Positions 45,968-55,781 of a stretch of 63,986 nt of DNA are shown one piece after another; positions within the stretch are counted from its first letter, which is position 1, and every line of letters begins with the position of its first letter. Source of the DNA: an uncultured Ferrovum sp. (GTDB lineage Bacteria; Pseudomonadota; Gammaproteobacteria; Burkholderiales; Ferrovaceae); assembly GCA_903893215.1 (NCBI GenBank), contig CAITLJ010000043.1:1-63986 (forward strand), read 5' to 3'. A model generated the notes under the pieces. That model searched no databases, had not been told where the DNA came from, and saw only the letters and a program-made list of their open reading frames with translations. The position numbers and the translations under genes were made by a program.

Positions 45968-46620
45968 TTCTTGGCTCCCTTGCTGGCCTTCTGCTGGGCC
46001 ACCAGTTCCTGCTCATCCAGGTAACGATATGTGCGCGCCGTGGCTTCCATGCTCAGGTTGACGTCCTTGCTGTTGGCGGCCCCCTTCTCGGTCGGGCGTG
46101 GCTGCACCGTGATGTTCATGTCCTGCAGCAACACGATACGCGGCAGGCGGCTCAGGTCGCTCGCGAAGGCGGCAATGTCATGAAAATGACCGTTGATCTT
46201 CAGCGTGACCGGCAGTTCGGCATAGAAGTCAGCCAGGGTTTCCTGTGTTGCCGGCTTGAACAGGTCGAACTGCAGGCCACGCCCAAGGCCTGCCTGGTTG
46301 ATGTCGTTGAGCAGGGCGTCCATTTCCGAGCGGTTGGGCAGTTGCCGCAGCAGGGCACCAAAACCTTGCTGAATTTCTACCAGGCGCTTGCGCCACGCCT
46401 CCAGGTTGATCGCCAAACGTTTCTTGTCGCGGTATGTGTCGCGCAGGGTCATTTCTTCGCGGTGCTCGCGATCGATCTGATCCAGTTGCTCACTCCACTG
46501 AAACCACCAGCCGCCCACCAGCATCAGCACGAACACGATGGTCAGCAGGATTGCCTTGGCACCAATACTCAGGTTGCCGATGCGGCGAAAGTCGATATTG
46601 CGCAGTTCATCCAGTCTCAT
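45964..46620 (-). CDS. pilO: Type IV pilus inner-membrane alignment protein PilO
   Basis: PilO pairs with PilN in the inner-membrane alignment complex. The start is ATG 46620 (218 residues), overlapping the pilN stop as ATGA. The longer frame upstream is out-of-frame pilN. It has a short cytoplasmic tail, one membrane helix (about 23-44), a coiled coil (about 45-100) and a C-terminal ferredoxin-like domain (FDLFKPATQETLADFYAELPVTLKINGHF). Order and spacing within pilMNOPQ are canonical. Confidence 0.94.
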   Translation of the reverse strand: MRLDELRNIDFRRIGNLSIGAKAILLTIVFVLMLVGGWWFQWSEQLDQIDREHREEMTLRDTYRDKKRLAINLEAWRKRLVEIQQGFGALLRQLPNRSEMDALLNDINQAGLGRGLQFDLFKPATQETLADFYAELPVTLKINGHFHDIAAFASDLSRLPRIVLLQDMNITVQPRPTEKGAANSKDVNLSMEATARTYRYLDEQELVAQQKASKGAKK

Positions 46621-47228
46621 TTGGCGGCCTCCCCTGCCTTGGCTGCCGCAGCTGCCGCTGTCAGCGGCTTGCCAGTCGTGGCAGTGCTGATCCGCCGGAT
46701 GCGCACGTTGATGGTGAATTCTGCGGCGCGCACGTCGTTGATCTGTGCGCTGTGGATTTCCACCAGCTCGGCATTTTCCAGCCACGCCGATTCGTTCAGG
46801 TTATGCAGCAGGGTGGAGACCCGGGCGTTGGATTGGGCCACGCCGGTCAGGTTGATGGCCTGGCCAGTCTGCTTGATCGTTTTCAGGTAGGTGCCTTCCG
46901 GCATCACGCGCAGCAACTGGTCGAGCACGTGCACGGCCTCGGAGCGGTTGGACTGCAGCGACTCGACCACCTGCTTGCGCGACAGCAGGGCTGCGGTTTC
47001 CTCGCGCACCCGCTTGATTTCCTCGATCTGTCGGTCAAGTTCCTTGATCTCGCCGCGCAGGAAATTGTTGCGGCCCTGCTGGTTTTCCAGGCGGGCAGAG
47101 AGCACGGTGCTGCCAAGGATCACGGTGAGCAGGCCAAGACCGGCCACCATGGCCAGCAGGGTAACCATCTGGCGCTGACGTTCGCGTCGGCGCTCCTGAC
47201 GGTGGGGCAGCAGGTTGATCCGGATCAC
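46617..47228 (-). CDS. pilN: Type IV pilus inner-membrane alignment protein PilN
   Basis: PilN connects cytoplasmic PilM with the periplasmic alignment complex. The 203-residue protein begins with the conserved cytoplasmic MIRINLLPHRQ peptide that docks into PilM. One membrane helix (about 22-44), a coiled coil and a periplasmic ferredoxin-like domain follow. The C-terminus is Ala/Lys-rich. The start is GTG 47228, overlapping the pilM stop (GTGA). Confidence 0.95.
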   Translation of the reverse strand: MIRINLLPHRQERRRERQRQMVTLLAMVAGLGLLTVILGSTVLSARLENQQGRNNFLRGEIKELDRQIEEIKRVREETAALLSRKQVVESLQSNRSEAVHVLDQLLRVMPEGTYLKTIKQTGQAINLTGVAQSNARVSTLLHNLNESAWLENAELVEIHSAQINDVRAAEFTINVRIRRISTATTGKPLTAAAAAAKAGEAAK

Positions 47229-48319
47229 GCGTCAAAGCTCCGCAGGGCCAGACCGCAGGCGGTGAGAAGGCCCGGCGCATCGGCGGCCAGCTGGCGCGCC
47301 TTGATGCCGGGTGCAAGCGTCATCCGTGCGAAAGGGTTGGCGATAAAGGTATTTACCTGGGTACGCGCACTGACCGCTTCCTCCAGCCCGGGCAGGCTTG
47401 CGCAGCCTCCGGCCAGGATCACGTGATCGACATGCGAGAAGGGGGTGGAGGTAAAGAAAAACTGGTGGGCGCGGGCAATTTCCAGCGCGATGCTCTCGCG
47501 GAAGGGCTGCAGGATCTCTGGCAGGTAGCTTTCCGGCAGGTTGCCCTGGCGCTTGGCGGTCTCTGCTTCTTCCGAAGAGATGCTGTAATGCTGGGCGATT
47601 GATGCGGTCAGGGTATTGCCCCCCACCTGCTGTTCACGCAGGTAAACCTGGGCGCCCTCATGGTACATGGTCACGCGCAAGGTGCTGGCGCCAATGTCGA
47701 CCAGCGACAGCACCTGCTTGCGTCCGCCGCCAGGCAGGCGACGCTGGATCAGCTCGACGGCCGTCTGGTTGGCGTAGGCATCGACGTCCATCACCTGCAC
47801 TTTCAGGCCGGCAGCTTGCGCGGCCGCGACCCGGTCCTCCACCCGGTCCTTGCGCGATGCTGCGATCAGCACTTCCACCTCGCCATCGGCGCCATCGGGC
47901 GCATCGCCGAGTACCTGGAAGTCCAGATTGACCTCTTCCAGGGTGAACGGAATGTACTGGTTCGCTTCGCTTTCAACCTGGATCTCAAGCTCTTCTTCAT
48001 TGCCGGCCGCCGGCATCACCACTTTTCGGGTGATCACGGCCGAGGCCGGCAGGGCCATGGCCGCCCCCTTGGTGCGTGATCCCAGCCGGCGCCAGGCGCG
48101 CTTGACCGCCTCCGACACCACGTCCAGGTCAGCCAGGTTGCCGTCTGTCACGGCATCGCGCGGCAGCAGTTCTGTCACGTAATGCTCTACCTGAAAACCG
48201 CTGGCAGTTTGGGATAACTCAACAATCTTGACCGCCGAGGAACTGATGTCCAGCCCAAGCAGCGGCTTCGGTCGCGGTGTGAGCCGCTTGAGCAGTGCAT
48301 TGATCCGTTCCTGAAGCAT
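47225..48319 (-). CDS. pilM: Type IV pilus assembly actin-like ATPase PilM
   Basis: PilM is a cytoplasmic, FtsA-like protein that binds the PilN tail and helps connect the motor ATPases. The 364-residue protein has the actin-fold phosphate loops GLDISSSAVKIVEL and LSLVDIGASTLRVTM, the QVESEANQYIPF segment and the adenosine motif VILAGGCASLPGLEEAV. ATG 48319 heads the pilMNOPQ-aroK-aroB unit, divergent from mrcA across 167 bp. No good ribosome-binding site precedes it. Confidence 0.95.
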   Translation of the reverse strand: MLQERINALLKRLTPRPKPLLGLDISSSAVKIVELSQTASGFQVEHYVTELLPRDAVTDGNLADLDVVSEAVKRAWRRLGSRTKGAAMALPASAVITRKVVMPAAGNEEELEIQVESEANQYIPFTLEEVNLDFQVLGDAPDGADGEVEVLIAASRKDRVEDRVAAAQAAGLKVQVMDVDAYANQTAVELIQRRLPGGGRKQVLSLVDIGASTLRVTMYHEGAQVYLREQQVGGNTLTASIAQHYSISSEEAETAKRQGNLPESYLPEILQPFRESIALEIARAHQFFFTSTPFSHVDHVILAGGCASLPGLEEAVSARTQVNTFIANPFARMTLAPGIKARQLAADAPGLLTACGLALRSFDA

Positions 48320-48444
48320 GGGGAGGTAAGTTCCCGAATATTTAAGAATTCAGCGTCGATGCTAGTCCAGCATCCGGGAGGTGTAAAGAATTTCCACGCC
48401 GATATGTCAGGGATAATTGCCGCGCTTCGAGCGGGTCCACCCCG

Positions 48445-48450
48445 TATAAT
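48445..48450 (+). promoter_or_regulatory. Candidate -10 element of the mrcA promoter
   Basis: A perfect TATAAT lies 36 bp upstream of the mrcA ATG in the pilM-mrcA divergent gap. No good -35 hexamer is found at 16-18 bp, so the strength is uncertain. Confidence 0.4.
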
Positions 48451-48486
48451 CAGCTTTCAATCTGCCTCAGCGCGCGGCCCCCGTTC

Positions 48487-50886
48487 ATGCAACCCCGCCA
48501 ATTCCTGTACCCCCTGGCTGTGCTCAGCGCCATCCTTGCCGTGTTTGCTGCGGTGGGCGTTCTGACGCTTGCGCTGCTCTATCCCGGCATTCCCAATGTC
48601 GACACCCTGCGCGACTACCGACCAAAAGTGCCGCTACGAGTGTACACCGCCGATAATCAGCTGATTGGCGAGTTCGGCGCTGAACGACGCGATGTGCTGA
48701 AGCTGGCCGATGTGCCCGTGGTGATGCGCAATGCGATCCTGGCAGCAGAAGATGACCGCTTTTACAGCCACGGCGGTATCGACTGGTCTGGCGTGTTCCG
48801 TGCCATGCTGGCGAACGTCTGGGCACGCGGTGCCAAGGAGGGGGCCAGCACCATCACCATGCAGGTGGCGCGCAATTTCTTCCTGAGCAACGAGAAAACC
48901 CTCGCCCGCAAGCTGTCCGAGGCAATGCTGGCGGTGGAAATCGAGCACCATCTGAGCAAGGATCAAATCCTTGAGCTTTATATCAACCAGATTTATCTGG
49001 GACAGCGCTCTTATGGTTTCGGCGAGGCAGCCCTGGCGTATTACGGGCGGCCGCTGAACCAGCTCTCGGTGAGCGAGATGGCCATGCTGGCGGGGCTGCC
49101 CAAGGCGCCTTCCAGCTACAACCCGGTGGTCAATCCGAAACGCGCGGCGCAGCGCCAGCAGTATGTACTGCGGCGCATGCATGAACTGCATTTCATCAGT
49201 GACACGCAGTTCAACCAGGCACTGGCGGACCCCGGCAGTCCGGTCAGTCAGCGCAGCGGGGCACTTGCCACGCATGCCGATTACGTGGCCGAGATGGCGC
49301 GGCAGTTCATGGTCGATACCTATGGCGATGCGGCTTACACCCGTGGTTACAAGGTCATCACCACATTGCGCAAGGTGGATCAGGAGGCCGCATGGGCTGC
49401 GGTGCACAAGGGGGTGCTGGAGTACGATCGCCGTCATGGGTACCGGGGGCCGGAGGGGTATGCCGACATCGGCGCCACAGCCAGCGAGGAAGAGCTCGAC
49501 GATGCCCTTGGCGAGCGTGATTCGTTTGAAAACCTGGTTCCGGGCGTTGTGCTGTCGGCCGACCCACGCGCCGTGCATGTTTACCTGAAAACCGGCGACA
49601 GCGTGACAGTGCAGGGCGACGCCCTGAAATTCGTCAAGGCAGCGCTCATTCCGGGCGCCTCGGGGACCAAGGGCGCGCTGCGCCGTGGTGCACTGGTGCG
49701 CCTGTCGCGTCAGGGCAATGACTGGATCATCAGTCAGATGCCAAATGTGGAGGCGGCGATGATCGGCATCGATCCCACCGACGGGGCAATTCGTGCGCTG
49801 GTAGGTGGCTTCGATTTCGGCAACAGCAAGTTCAACCACGTTACCCAGTCCTCGCGCCAGCCTGGGTCGAGTTTCAAGCCATTCATTTACTCGGCGGCAC
49901 TCGAGAAGCGTTTTGCACCCTCTACCATCATGCGCGATGAGCTCACCACCATTGCCGCGGCCGATAACGGCGAGGCGTGGGAACCGCATAATTACGAGCC
50001 CGAATATGATGGACCGATCCGCCTGCGCGTCGCCCTCGCCAAATCAAAGAACACCGTGGCCGTCAAGCTGCTGCAGGCGATCACGCCCGCCTATGCGCAG
50101 GAATACATCACCCGCTTCGGTTTTCAGGCCCGTCAGCATCCGGCGTATCTGAGCATGGCGCTCGGCTCGGGGCAGACCAGTCCCCTGCAGCTGTCGGCTG
50201 CCTATTGTGTGTTTGCCAATGGCGGGTATCGGGTCCACCCCTATTTCATAGCGCGCATCTACGACCAGAAGGGCACCCTGGTCAGCGAAGCCCAGCCGGT
50301 CAAAGCCGGCACCGAAACGCCGGCCATTGATCCGCGCAACGCCTTTGTGATGACCAGCATGTTGCGCGATGTGGTGCGTATGGGCACGGCCACCAAGGCC
50401 ATGAGCCTCGGCCGCCTGGACCTGGCTGGCAAGACTGGCACCACCAGCGAGCATGTTGACGCCTGGTTTGCCGGTTATCAGTCCACCCTGGTGGCCGTGG
50501 CCTGGATTGGCTTCGACAGTCCCAATTCGCTGGGTAACAACGAAACGGGCGCGCACGCCGCCCTGCCGATATGGATGGATTACATGGCACGGGCGTTGCA
50601 GGGGGTGCCGGAAAGCGAGATGCAGCCACCGGAGGGGCTGGTATCGGCGATCGTGGATCCCGTCACCGGTCGGGTGTCTGCATCCGGTACCGGGTATGCC
50701 GACTGGTTTTATGCCGAAAATCTGGCAGATCCTGCGCCGGCAGGTGAGACCGGCGAAGGTGCCAGTGCTGTCCCGGCGACATCGGCTGGCGCGGCAGCCG
50801 GATCAGCGGTTGCCGGTACCCCGCCCCCAGGGGTAGCCACGCGACCACCAGGCATGCAGGTGCCCGGTGCAGGTGCACGCGAGTAA
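48487..50886 (+). CDS. mrcA: Bifunctional penicillin-binding protein 1A
   Basis: PBP1A polymerises and cross-links peptidoglycan. The 799-residue protein has one N-terminal membrane anchor (about 8-32). The glycosyltransferase family 51 domain carries EDDRFYSHGGIDW with the catalytic glutamate, GASTITMQVARN and LYINQIYLGQRSYGFGEAA. An OB-like insertion follows. The transpeptidase domain has the active-site SSFK (Ser461-Lys464), SKN and KTGTT. The C-terminal tail is Ala/Pro/Gly-rich. Location divergent from pilM is conserved in proteobacteria. Confidence 0.97.
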   Translation: MQPRQFLYPLAVLSAILAVFAAVGVLTLALLYPGIPNVDTLRDYRPKVPLRVYTADNQLIGEFGAERRDVLKLADVPVVMRNAILAAEDDRFYSHGGIDWSGVFRAMLANVWARGAKEGASTITMQVARNFFLSNEKTLARKLSEAMLAVEIEHHLSKDQILELYINQIYLGQRSYGFGEAALAYYGRPLNQLSVSEMAMLAGLPKAPSSYNPVVNPKRAAQRQQYVLRRMHELHFISDTQFNQALADPGSPVSQRSGALATHADYVAEMARQFMVDTYGDAAYTRGYKVITTLRKVDQEAAWAAVHKGVLEYDRRHGYRGPEGYADIGATASEEELDDALGERDSFENLVPGVVLSADPRAVHVYLKTGDSVTVQGDALKFVKAALIPGASGTKGALRRGALVRLSRQGNDWIISQMPNVEAAMIGIDPTDGAIRALVGGFDFGNSKFNHVTQSSRQPGSSFKPFIYSAALEKRFAPSTIMRDELTTIAAADNGEAWEPHNYEPEYDGPIRLRVALAKSKNTVAVKLLQAITPAYAQEYITRFGFQARQHPAYLSMALGSGQTSPLQLSAAYCVFANGGYRVHPYFIARIYDQKGTLVSEAQPVKAGTETPAIDPRNAFVMTSMLRDVVRMGTATKAMSLGRLDLAGKTGTTSEHVDAWFAGYQSTLVAVAWIGFDSPNSLGNNETGAHAALPIWMDYMARALQGVPESEMQPPEGLVSAIVDPVTGRVSASGTGYADWFYAENLADPAPAGETGEGASAVPATSAGAAAGSAVAGTPPPGVATRPPGMQVPGAGARE

Positions 50887-50925
50887 GGCAGGTCGCCACC
50901 CGGTGGCGGCGCGCGCGAACGTGGC

Positions 50926-51594
50926 ATGAGCGGCCGCCGCAACGGTGCCGGGCGCGCCCATCTGGCCTATCTGGCCGCACGGTTGATGGCTGAGGACGGG
51001 ATTGCTGACTTTGCCTCCGCCCGGCGCAAGGTGGCCCGCCAGCAAGGCGTTCGCAATGATCGCGAACTGCCGGACGACCGTGAGATTGCAGCCGCGCTGC
51101 GTAGCTACCAGGCGCTCTATCTTGCCGACCGGCAGACGGGCGTGCTGCAGCGCCTGCGCAGCACGGCAGTCGAAGCGATGGAGCTGTTGCACGAATTCAA
51201 CCCGTGGCTGGTGGGGCCGGTGCTGAACGGGACGGCGGGTCCGCATGCGGACGTACAGTTGCATCTGCACACCGATCGCGACAAAGACCTGCCATTTTTC
51301 CTGCTTGGCCGAGGCATCGAATGCGTGTTCAGCGAGCGTCGGCTGGAACTTGGCGGTAACCGGGTGGCGTTGATTCCCTTGCTGATGCTGGAGTTCGAAG
51401 GTGCGATGGTGGAAGCCAGCGTATTCAACAGCCAGCAGAGCCGCCAGTTTGGCCGAAGCCCGGCCGATGGTGCAGGGCAGGCGCGTGCGCGTCTGGAAGC
51501 GGTGCGCGCGCTGCTCGAGGCGGACCATGACGACGGGGATGACGTCGGTCTTGATGGCGGTGCCCCCTTGCTGATCCCGCCGCGCCGCACCTGA
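50926..51594 (+). CDS. Conserved hypothetical protein, possibly nucleotidyltransferase-like (222 aa)
   Basis: I do not recognise a named family with certainty. The N-terminal third is helical and basic. The middle reads FNPWLVGPVLNGTAGPHADVQLHLHTD, which resembles the Gly-Ser/Thr plus Asp motif of pol-beta-type nucleotidyltransferases, though the second acidic residue expected after the first is not obvious. The C-terminal part is acidic. No signal peptide or membrane segment is visible. It starts 40 bp after mrcA with a weak ribosome-binding site and converges with hemB. The function is open. Confidence 0.7.
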   Translation: MSGRRNGAGRAHLAYLAARLMAEDGIADFASARRKVARQQGVRNDRELPDDREIAAALRSYQALYLADRQTGVLQRLRSTAVEAMELLHEFNPWLVGPVLNGTAGPHADVQLHLHTDRDKDLPFFLLGRGIECVFSERRLELGGNRVALIPLLMLEFEGAMVEASVFNSQQSRQFGRSPADGAGQARARLEAVRALLEADHDDGDDVGLDGGAPLLIPPRRT

Positions 51595-51600
51595 GGACCA

Positions 51601-51620
51601 GCGCCGACCCGAGCCGGCGC
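51601..51620. terminator. Hairpin between converging genes (possible bidirectional terminator)
   Basis: GCGCCG (51601-51606) pairs with CGGCGC (51615-51620) over an eight-base loop, between the stop of the 222-aa gene and the hemB stop. There is no T run on either side, so termination efficiency is doubtful. Confidence 0.35.
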
Positions 51621-51628
51621 GACAAGGG

Positions 51629-52729
<1,101 letters not shown>

Positions 52730-52732
52730 TTA

Positions 52733-52856
52733 ACTGGCGCTGGCCAGTCTGTTCCGATAGATGGTCGGTGATCGTCTCCCGCTTTCCCTCCCTGAGCGGG
52801 TGCCTTACCAAATTAAGGCTTTGCCCCCGGCACAACATTGCGCCGGGGTTTTTTTT
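52733..52856 (+). ncRNA. Candidate small RNA with four stem-loops and a Rho-independent terminator
   Basis: Both flanking genes (hemB, engB) are on the minus strand, yet this gap carries a plus-strand terminator. Upstream of it are three perfect stem-loops: ACTGGC/GCCAGT (52733-52748), CCCGCT/AGCGGG (52778-52800) with a pyrimidine-rich loop containing CCTCCC, and GCCTTA/TAAGGC (52802-52819). The loop could pair with Shine-Dalgarno sequences. No convincing promoter was found; the nearest -35-like hexamer is ATGACA at 52705-52710, so the 5' end is uncertain. No known family (6S, SRP, tmRNA) was recognised. Confidence 0.45.
52825..52856 (+). terminator. Rho-independent terminator, plus strand
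   Basis: CCCCGGC (52825-52831) pairs with GCCGGGG (52842-52848) over a ten-base loop and is followed by eight T residues (52849-52856). The T run exists only in the plus direction, although the adjacent genes are on the minus strand. Confidence 0.85.
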
Positions 52857-52902
52857 GTCTGGCGTCACTGTTGTGCAGTGTGAAATCCGGGCAGGTGCGC
52901 CG

Positions 52903-53574
52903 TCAAGGCGGGGCAGCCCCGTCGTTTTCTGCAAACCCGGAAAACTGCGCCTCCAGGGCAATTGCAGCAGCGGTGGCCCGGGTAAGCCAGCCGTCCAGCA
53001 CTTCCACGGTGGCATCCATCCCCTCGCGCGAATGGCTTGAAAACGGGATCACCTGCAGCGAAGCCGCGCGGGGCGCAATCTTTGCGCGAACATCACGCGC
53101 CGCACTCAGGCGCTGATTGCGACTGAGCTTGTCAGACTTGGTGAGCAGAAGCAGTACAGGCCGCCCGCTGGGCAGGAACCAGTCCAGCATGAGCTGGTCT
53201 TTATCGGTGAGCGGGTGGCGGATATCCATCAGCAGTGCCATGCCACAGAGCGGGCCACGCGACTGAAGGTAGCCGGCAAGGAAGTTTTCCCAATGCTTGC
53301 GCACTTCGATGGGCACGCCGGCAAAGCCGTAACCGGGCAAGTCGACCAGATACTGGTTTTGCCCTGCAGTGAAGAAATTGATGTGCTGGGTACGCCCAGG
53401 TGTCTTGCTGGTGCGCGCAAGTCGTACCTGATTGGCCAAGGTATTGATCGCACTAGACTTGCCGGCATTTGACCGGCCAGCAAAGGCGATCTCGGCAAAG
53501 CTGTCCTGCGGAAAGCCGCGTGGATCATTGGCGGTGGTGACAAAGGCCAGCTTCTGGAAACGGTTGTTCAACAT
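52903..53574 (-). CDS. engB: Ribosome biogenesis GTPase EngB (YihA/YsxC)
   Basis: EngB is an essential GTPase involved in 50S subunit assembly. I start at ATG 53574 (223 residues, MLNNRFQKLAFVTTAND), which matches the family; 23 further in-frame residues upstream do not. G1 is GRSNAGKS, G3 DLPGYGFA, G4 LTKSDK, and the HPLTDKDQLMLDWFLPSGRPV segment is typical. It is divergent from the cytochrome c4 gene, with about 180 bp between the starts. Confidence 0.95.
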   Translation of the reverse strand: MLNNRFQKLAFVTTANDPRGFPQDSFAEIAFAGRSNAGKSSAINTLANQVRLARTSKTPGRTQHINFFTAGQNQYLVDLPGYGFAGVPIEVRKHWENFLAGYLQSRGPLCGMALLMDIRHPLTDKDQLMLDWFLPSGRPVLLLLTKSDKLSRNQRLSAARDVRAKIAPRAASLQVIPFSSHSREGMDATVEVLDGWLTRATAAAIALEAQFSGFAENDGAAPP

Positions 53575-53652
53575 GATGGCGAGGGCTTGAGGTGCCGGGA
53601 GTGTCCCGTACGTCCGGCGTGCCGGGCTGATGCGTCGCAGCAAGCGGCGCTC

Positions 53653-53661
53653 TGGTATACT
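53653..53661 (+). promoter_or_regulatory. Candidate extended -10 promoter of the cytochrome c4 gene
   Basis: TGG followed by TATACT (53656-53661) forms an extended -10 element about 93 bp upstream of the cytochrome gene. No clear -35 is present, which is tolerated by extended -10 promoters. Confidence 0.4.
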
Positions 53662-53753
53662 CCGGCAGTTTTTCTATCGTTACAGATCATAGACCTTACT
53701 GGATTTGACTGTCCGCAGGACAGCCTGACAGATATATGGAAGGAGCAGTGCAC

Positions 53754-54362
53754 ATGAACGCATTCCGGATTGCGCTGGCCACGCTGGCCATGGCGCTGAC
53801 TATCCCCGCTCACGCTGATGCCGACCCTGCCAAGGGTCAGGCCATCGCAGGACAGGTATGCGCTGCATGCCACATGCCGGACGGCAACAGCATGATTCCG
53901 GGCAACCCAAAGCTGGCCGGACAGCACGCGGAGTATATCAGCAAGCAATTGGCGTCCTTCAAAAGTGGCGAGCGCAAGAATGCGATCATGATGGGCATGG
54001 CCGCCGGCCTGTCGCCGGAAGACATGGCCAACGTCGGTGCCTGGTTCGAAAGCCAGAAGAGCGCCCCGCTGGGTGCCAAGGACAAGGCACTGGCCGAGGC
54101 TGGCCAGAAAATCTACCGCGGCGGCAAGCCCGGTGCAGGCGTGCCGGCATGTGCCGGTTGCCATTCGCCCTCCGGCGCAGGTATTCCCGCGCAATATCCC
54201 CGTCTGGCTGGCCAGCACCAGGAATATGTGCTGAACCAGTTGAAGACCTTTAAGTCGGGCGAGCGCGCCAACGGTGCAGCGGCACAGATGATGACCATTG
54301 CCGGTCGTCTGAGTGACAAGGAAATGGAAGCGCTGGCCGAGTACGTTGCCAGCCTGAAGTAA
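53754..54362 (+). CDS. Dihaem cytochrome c4, periplasmic
   Basis: Cytochrome c4 carries electrons in the periplasm, often from the bc1 complex to terminal oxidases. From ATG 53754 (AAGGAG upstream) the protein has 202 residues. An ATG 18 bp earlier would put the ribosome-binding site inside the gene. It has a signal peptide (cleavage near AHADA, residue 22) and two similar c-type domains with haem sites CAACH (36-40) and CAGCH (133-137). Each is followed by the MIPGNPKLAGQH / IPAQYPRLAGQH type segment. Neighbouring hemB, hemL and dsbA fit its cofactor needs. Confidence 0.95.
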   Translation: MNAFRIALATLAMALTIPAHADADPAKGQAIAGQVCAACHMPDGNSMIPGNPKLAGQHAEYISKQLASFKSGERKNAIMMGMAAGLSPEDMANVGAWFESQKSAPLGAKDKALAEAGQKIYRGGKPGAGVPACAGCHSPSGAGIPAQYPRLAGQHQEYVLNQLKTFKSGERANGAAAQMMTIAGRLSDKEMEALAEYVASLK

Positions 54363-54430
54363 GCGCATCCAGGCAGGCGCCGGCTTGCGCTGGCGCTGCA
54401 TGGTTTACCTGCTGAAAGGTCGATGCGTGG

Positions 54431-54469
54431 CAGGAGGGGCAGGGTGCCGGCACCCTGCCCCTCCTGTTT
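54431..54469. terminator. Bidirectional terminator: 36-bp perfect palindrome
   Basis: Positions 54431-54448 are the exact reverse complement of 54449-54466, an 18-bp GC-rich stem. It is followed on the plus strand by TTT. It lies between the converging cytochrome c4 and hemL genes and would stop transcription from the left, probably also from the right. Confidence 0.8.
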
Positions 54470-54484
54470 AATGCGTTGCTGGCC

Positions 54485-55774
54485 TCAGGAAGCCGTGCGC
54501 AAATGCGCGAACACCCGTTCGGCAGCATCCAGCGTTTCGCCGATTTCGGCGCTGCCATGAGCGGCCGATACAAAACCGGCTTCATAGGCGGACGGCGCCA
54601 GATAGATGCCTTCGTCGAGCATGCCATGGAAGAAACGGTTGAAGGTGTCGCGGTCGCACTCCATGACTTCGGGCAGGTTACGCGGCAGGCCGTTGCGGAA
54701 AAAGATGCCGAACATGCCGCCCACTGAGGCCGCCACCATCGGGAAGCCGGCGGCACGCCCGCGTTCGGCAATGCCTTCGGTGACAGCGTGGGTGACTTCA
54801 CCCAACGCCATGTGAAACCCTTCCTCCTGCGCGAGGCGCAGCGTTGCCAGACCGGCACTCACCGCCACCGGATTGCCGGACAGCGTGCCAGCCTGATAGA
54901 CCGAGCCAACTGGTGCCAGGCAGGACATGATGTCCCGACGACCGCCAAAGGCGGCGATCGGCAGACCGCCACCAATCACCTTACCCAGCGTGGTCAGTTC
55001 GGGCCGGATGCCATAAAGCGACTGCGCACCGCCCAGCGCCACGCGGAAGCCCGTCATCACCTCGTCGAAGATCAGTACGGTGCCGTGTTCGGTGCACAGG
55101 TCGCGCAGCAATTGCAGAAAACCGGCCTCTGGTAGCACGAAGTTCATGTTGCCGGCGATCGGTTCCACAATCACGGCAGCCAGTTCATGACCGAATTCGG
55201 CGAAGGCTGCGCGCACGGCTGTTGCATCGTTGTAGTCGACCACCGTGGTGAGCGCCGCCAGTTCCGCCGGCACGCCCCCCGAGCTTGGCTGGCCGAAGGT
55301 GAGCAGGCCGGAGCCCGCCTTCACCAGAAGCGAGTCACTGTGGCCATGATAACAGCCGTCAAATTTCAGGATCCGTGAGCGCCCGGTGAAGCCGCGTGCC
55401 ACGCGGATTGCACTCATGGTGGCTTCGGTGCCGGAACTGTTCAGGCGCACCTGCTCGATGCTTGGCACCAGTTCGCACAGCAGTTCGGCCATTTCGAGTT
55501 CCAGACCGGTGGGTGCTCCAAAGCTCAGACCCTTTTCCATGGCGGTACGCACCGCTTCCAGCACCTTGGGGTGGGCATGACCATGCAGCAGCGGGCCCCA
55601 GGAACACACGTAATCGATGTATGACTTGCCATCCGCATCCTGCACGCGTGCACCGGCGCCGCGCTGAAAGAAGCGGGGTACGCCGCCCACACCGCCAAAG
55701 GCGCGGACAGGTGAATTGACCCCACCGGGGATCAGTTGGCGGGAGCGGTCGAAGAGTTCCTGGTTGCGGCTCAT
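54485..55774 (-). CDS. hemL: Glutamate-1-semialdehyde 2,1-aminomutase
   Basis: HemL converts glutamate-1-semialdehyde to ALA, the C5 route of tetrapyrrole synthesis. The start is ATG 55774 (429 residues, [26 protein letters not shown]); the longer frame upstream is not HemL-like. The PLP-binding Lys265 lies in [18 protein letters not shown], with FDEVMTGFR and [13 protein letters not shown] also present. It follows thiE by 7 bp on the minus strand, in the conserved thiD-thiE-hemL order. Confidence 0.96.
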   Translation of the reverse strand: MSRNQELFDRSRQLIPGGVNSPVRAFGGVGGVPRFFQRGAGARVQDADGKSYIDYVCSWGPLLHGHAHPKVLEAVRTAMEKGLSFGAPTGLELEMAELLCELVPSIEQVRLNSSGTEATMSAIRVARGFTGRSRILKFDGCYHGHSDSLLVKAGSGLLTFGQPSSGGVPAELAALTTVVDYNDATAVRAAFAEFGHELAAVIVEPIAGNMNFVLPEAGFLQLLRDLCTEHGTVLIFDEVMTGFRVALGGAQSLYGIRPELTTLGKVIGGGLPIAAFGGRRDIMSCLAPVGSVYQAGTLSGNPVAVSAGLATLRLAQEEGFHMALGEVTHAVTEGIAERGRAAGFPMVAASVGGMFGIFFRNGLPRNLPEVMECDRDTFNRFFHGMLDEGIYLAPSAYEAGFVSAAHGSAEIGETLDAAERVFAHLRTAS

Positions 55775-55781
55775 GGTGTGG

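Noticed and set aside
52733-52856. 6S RNA, SRP RNA or tmRNA for the hemB-engB gap
   Set aside because: The sequence lacks the long closing stem and central bubble of 6S, the SRP apical loop signature, and any tRNA-like end. It is reported only as an unclassified candidate.
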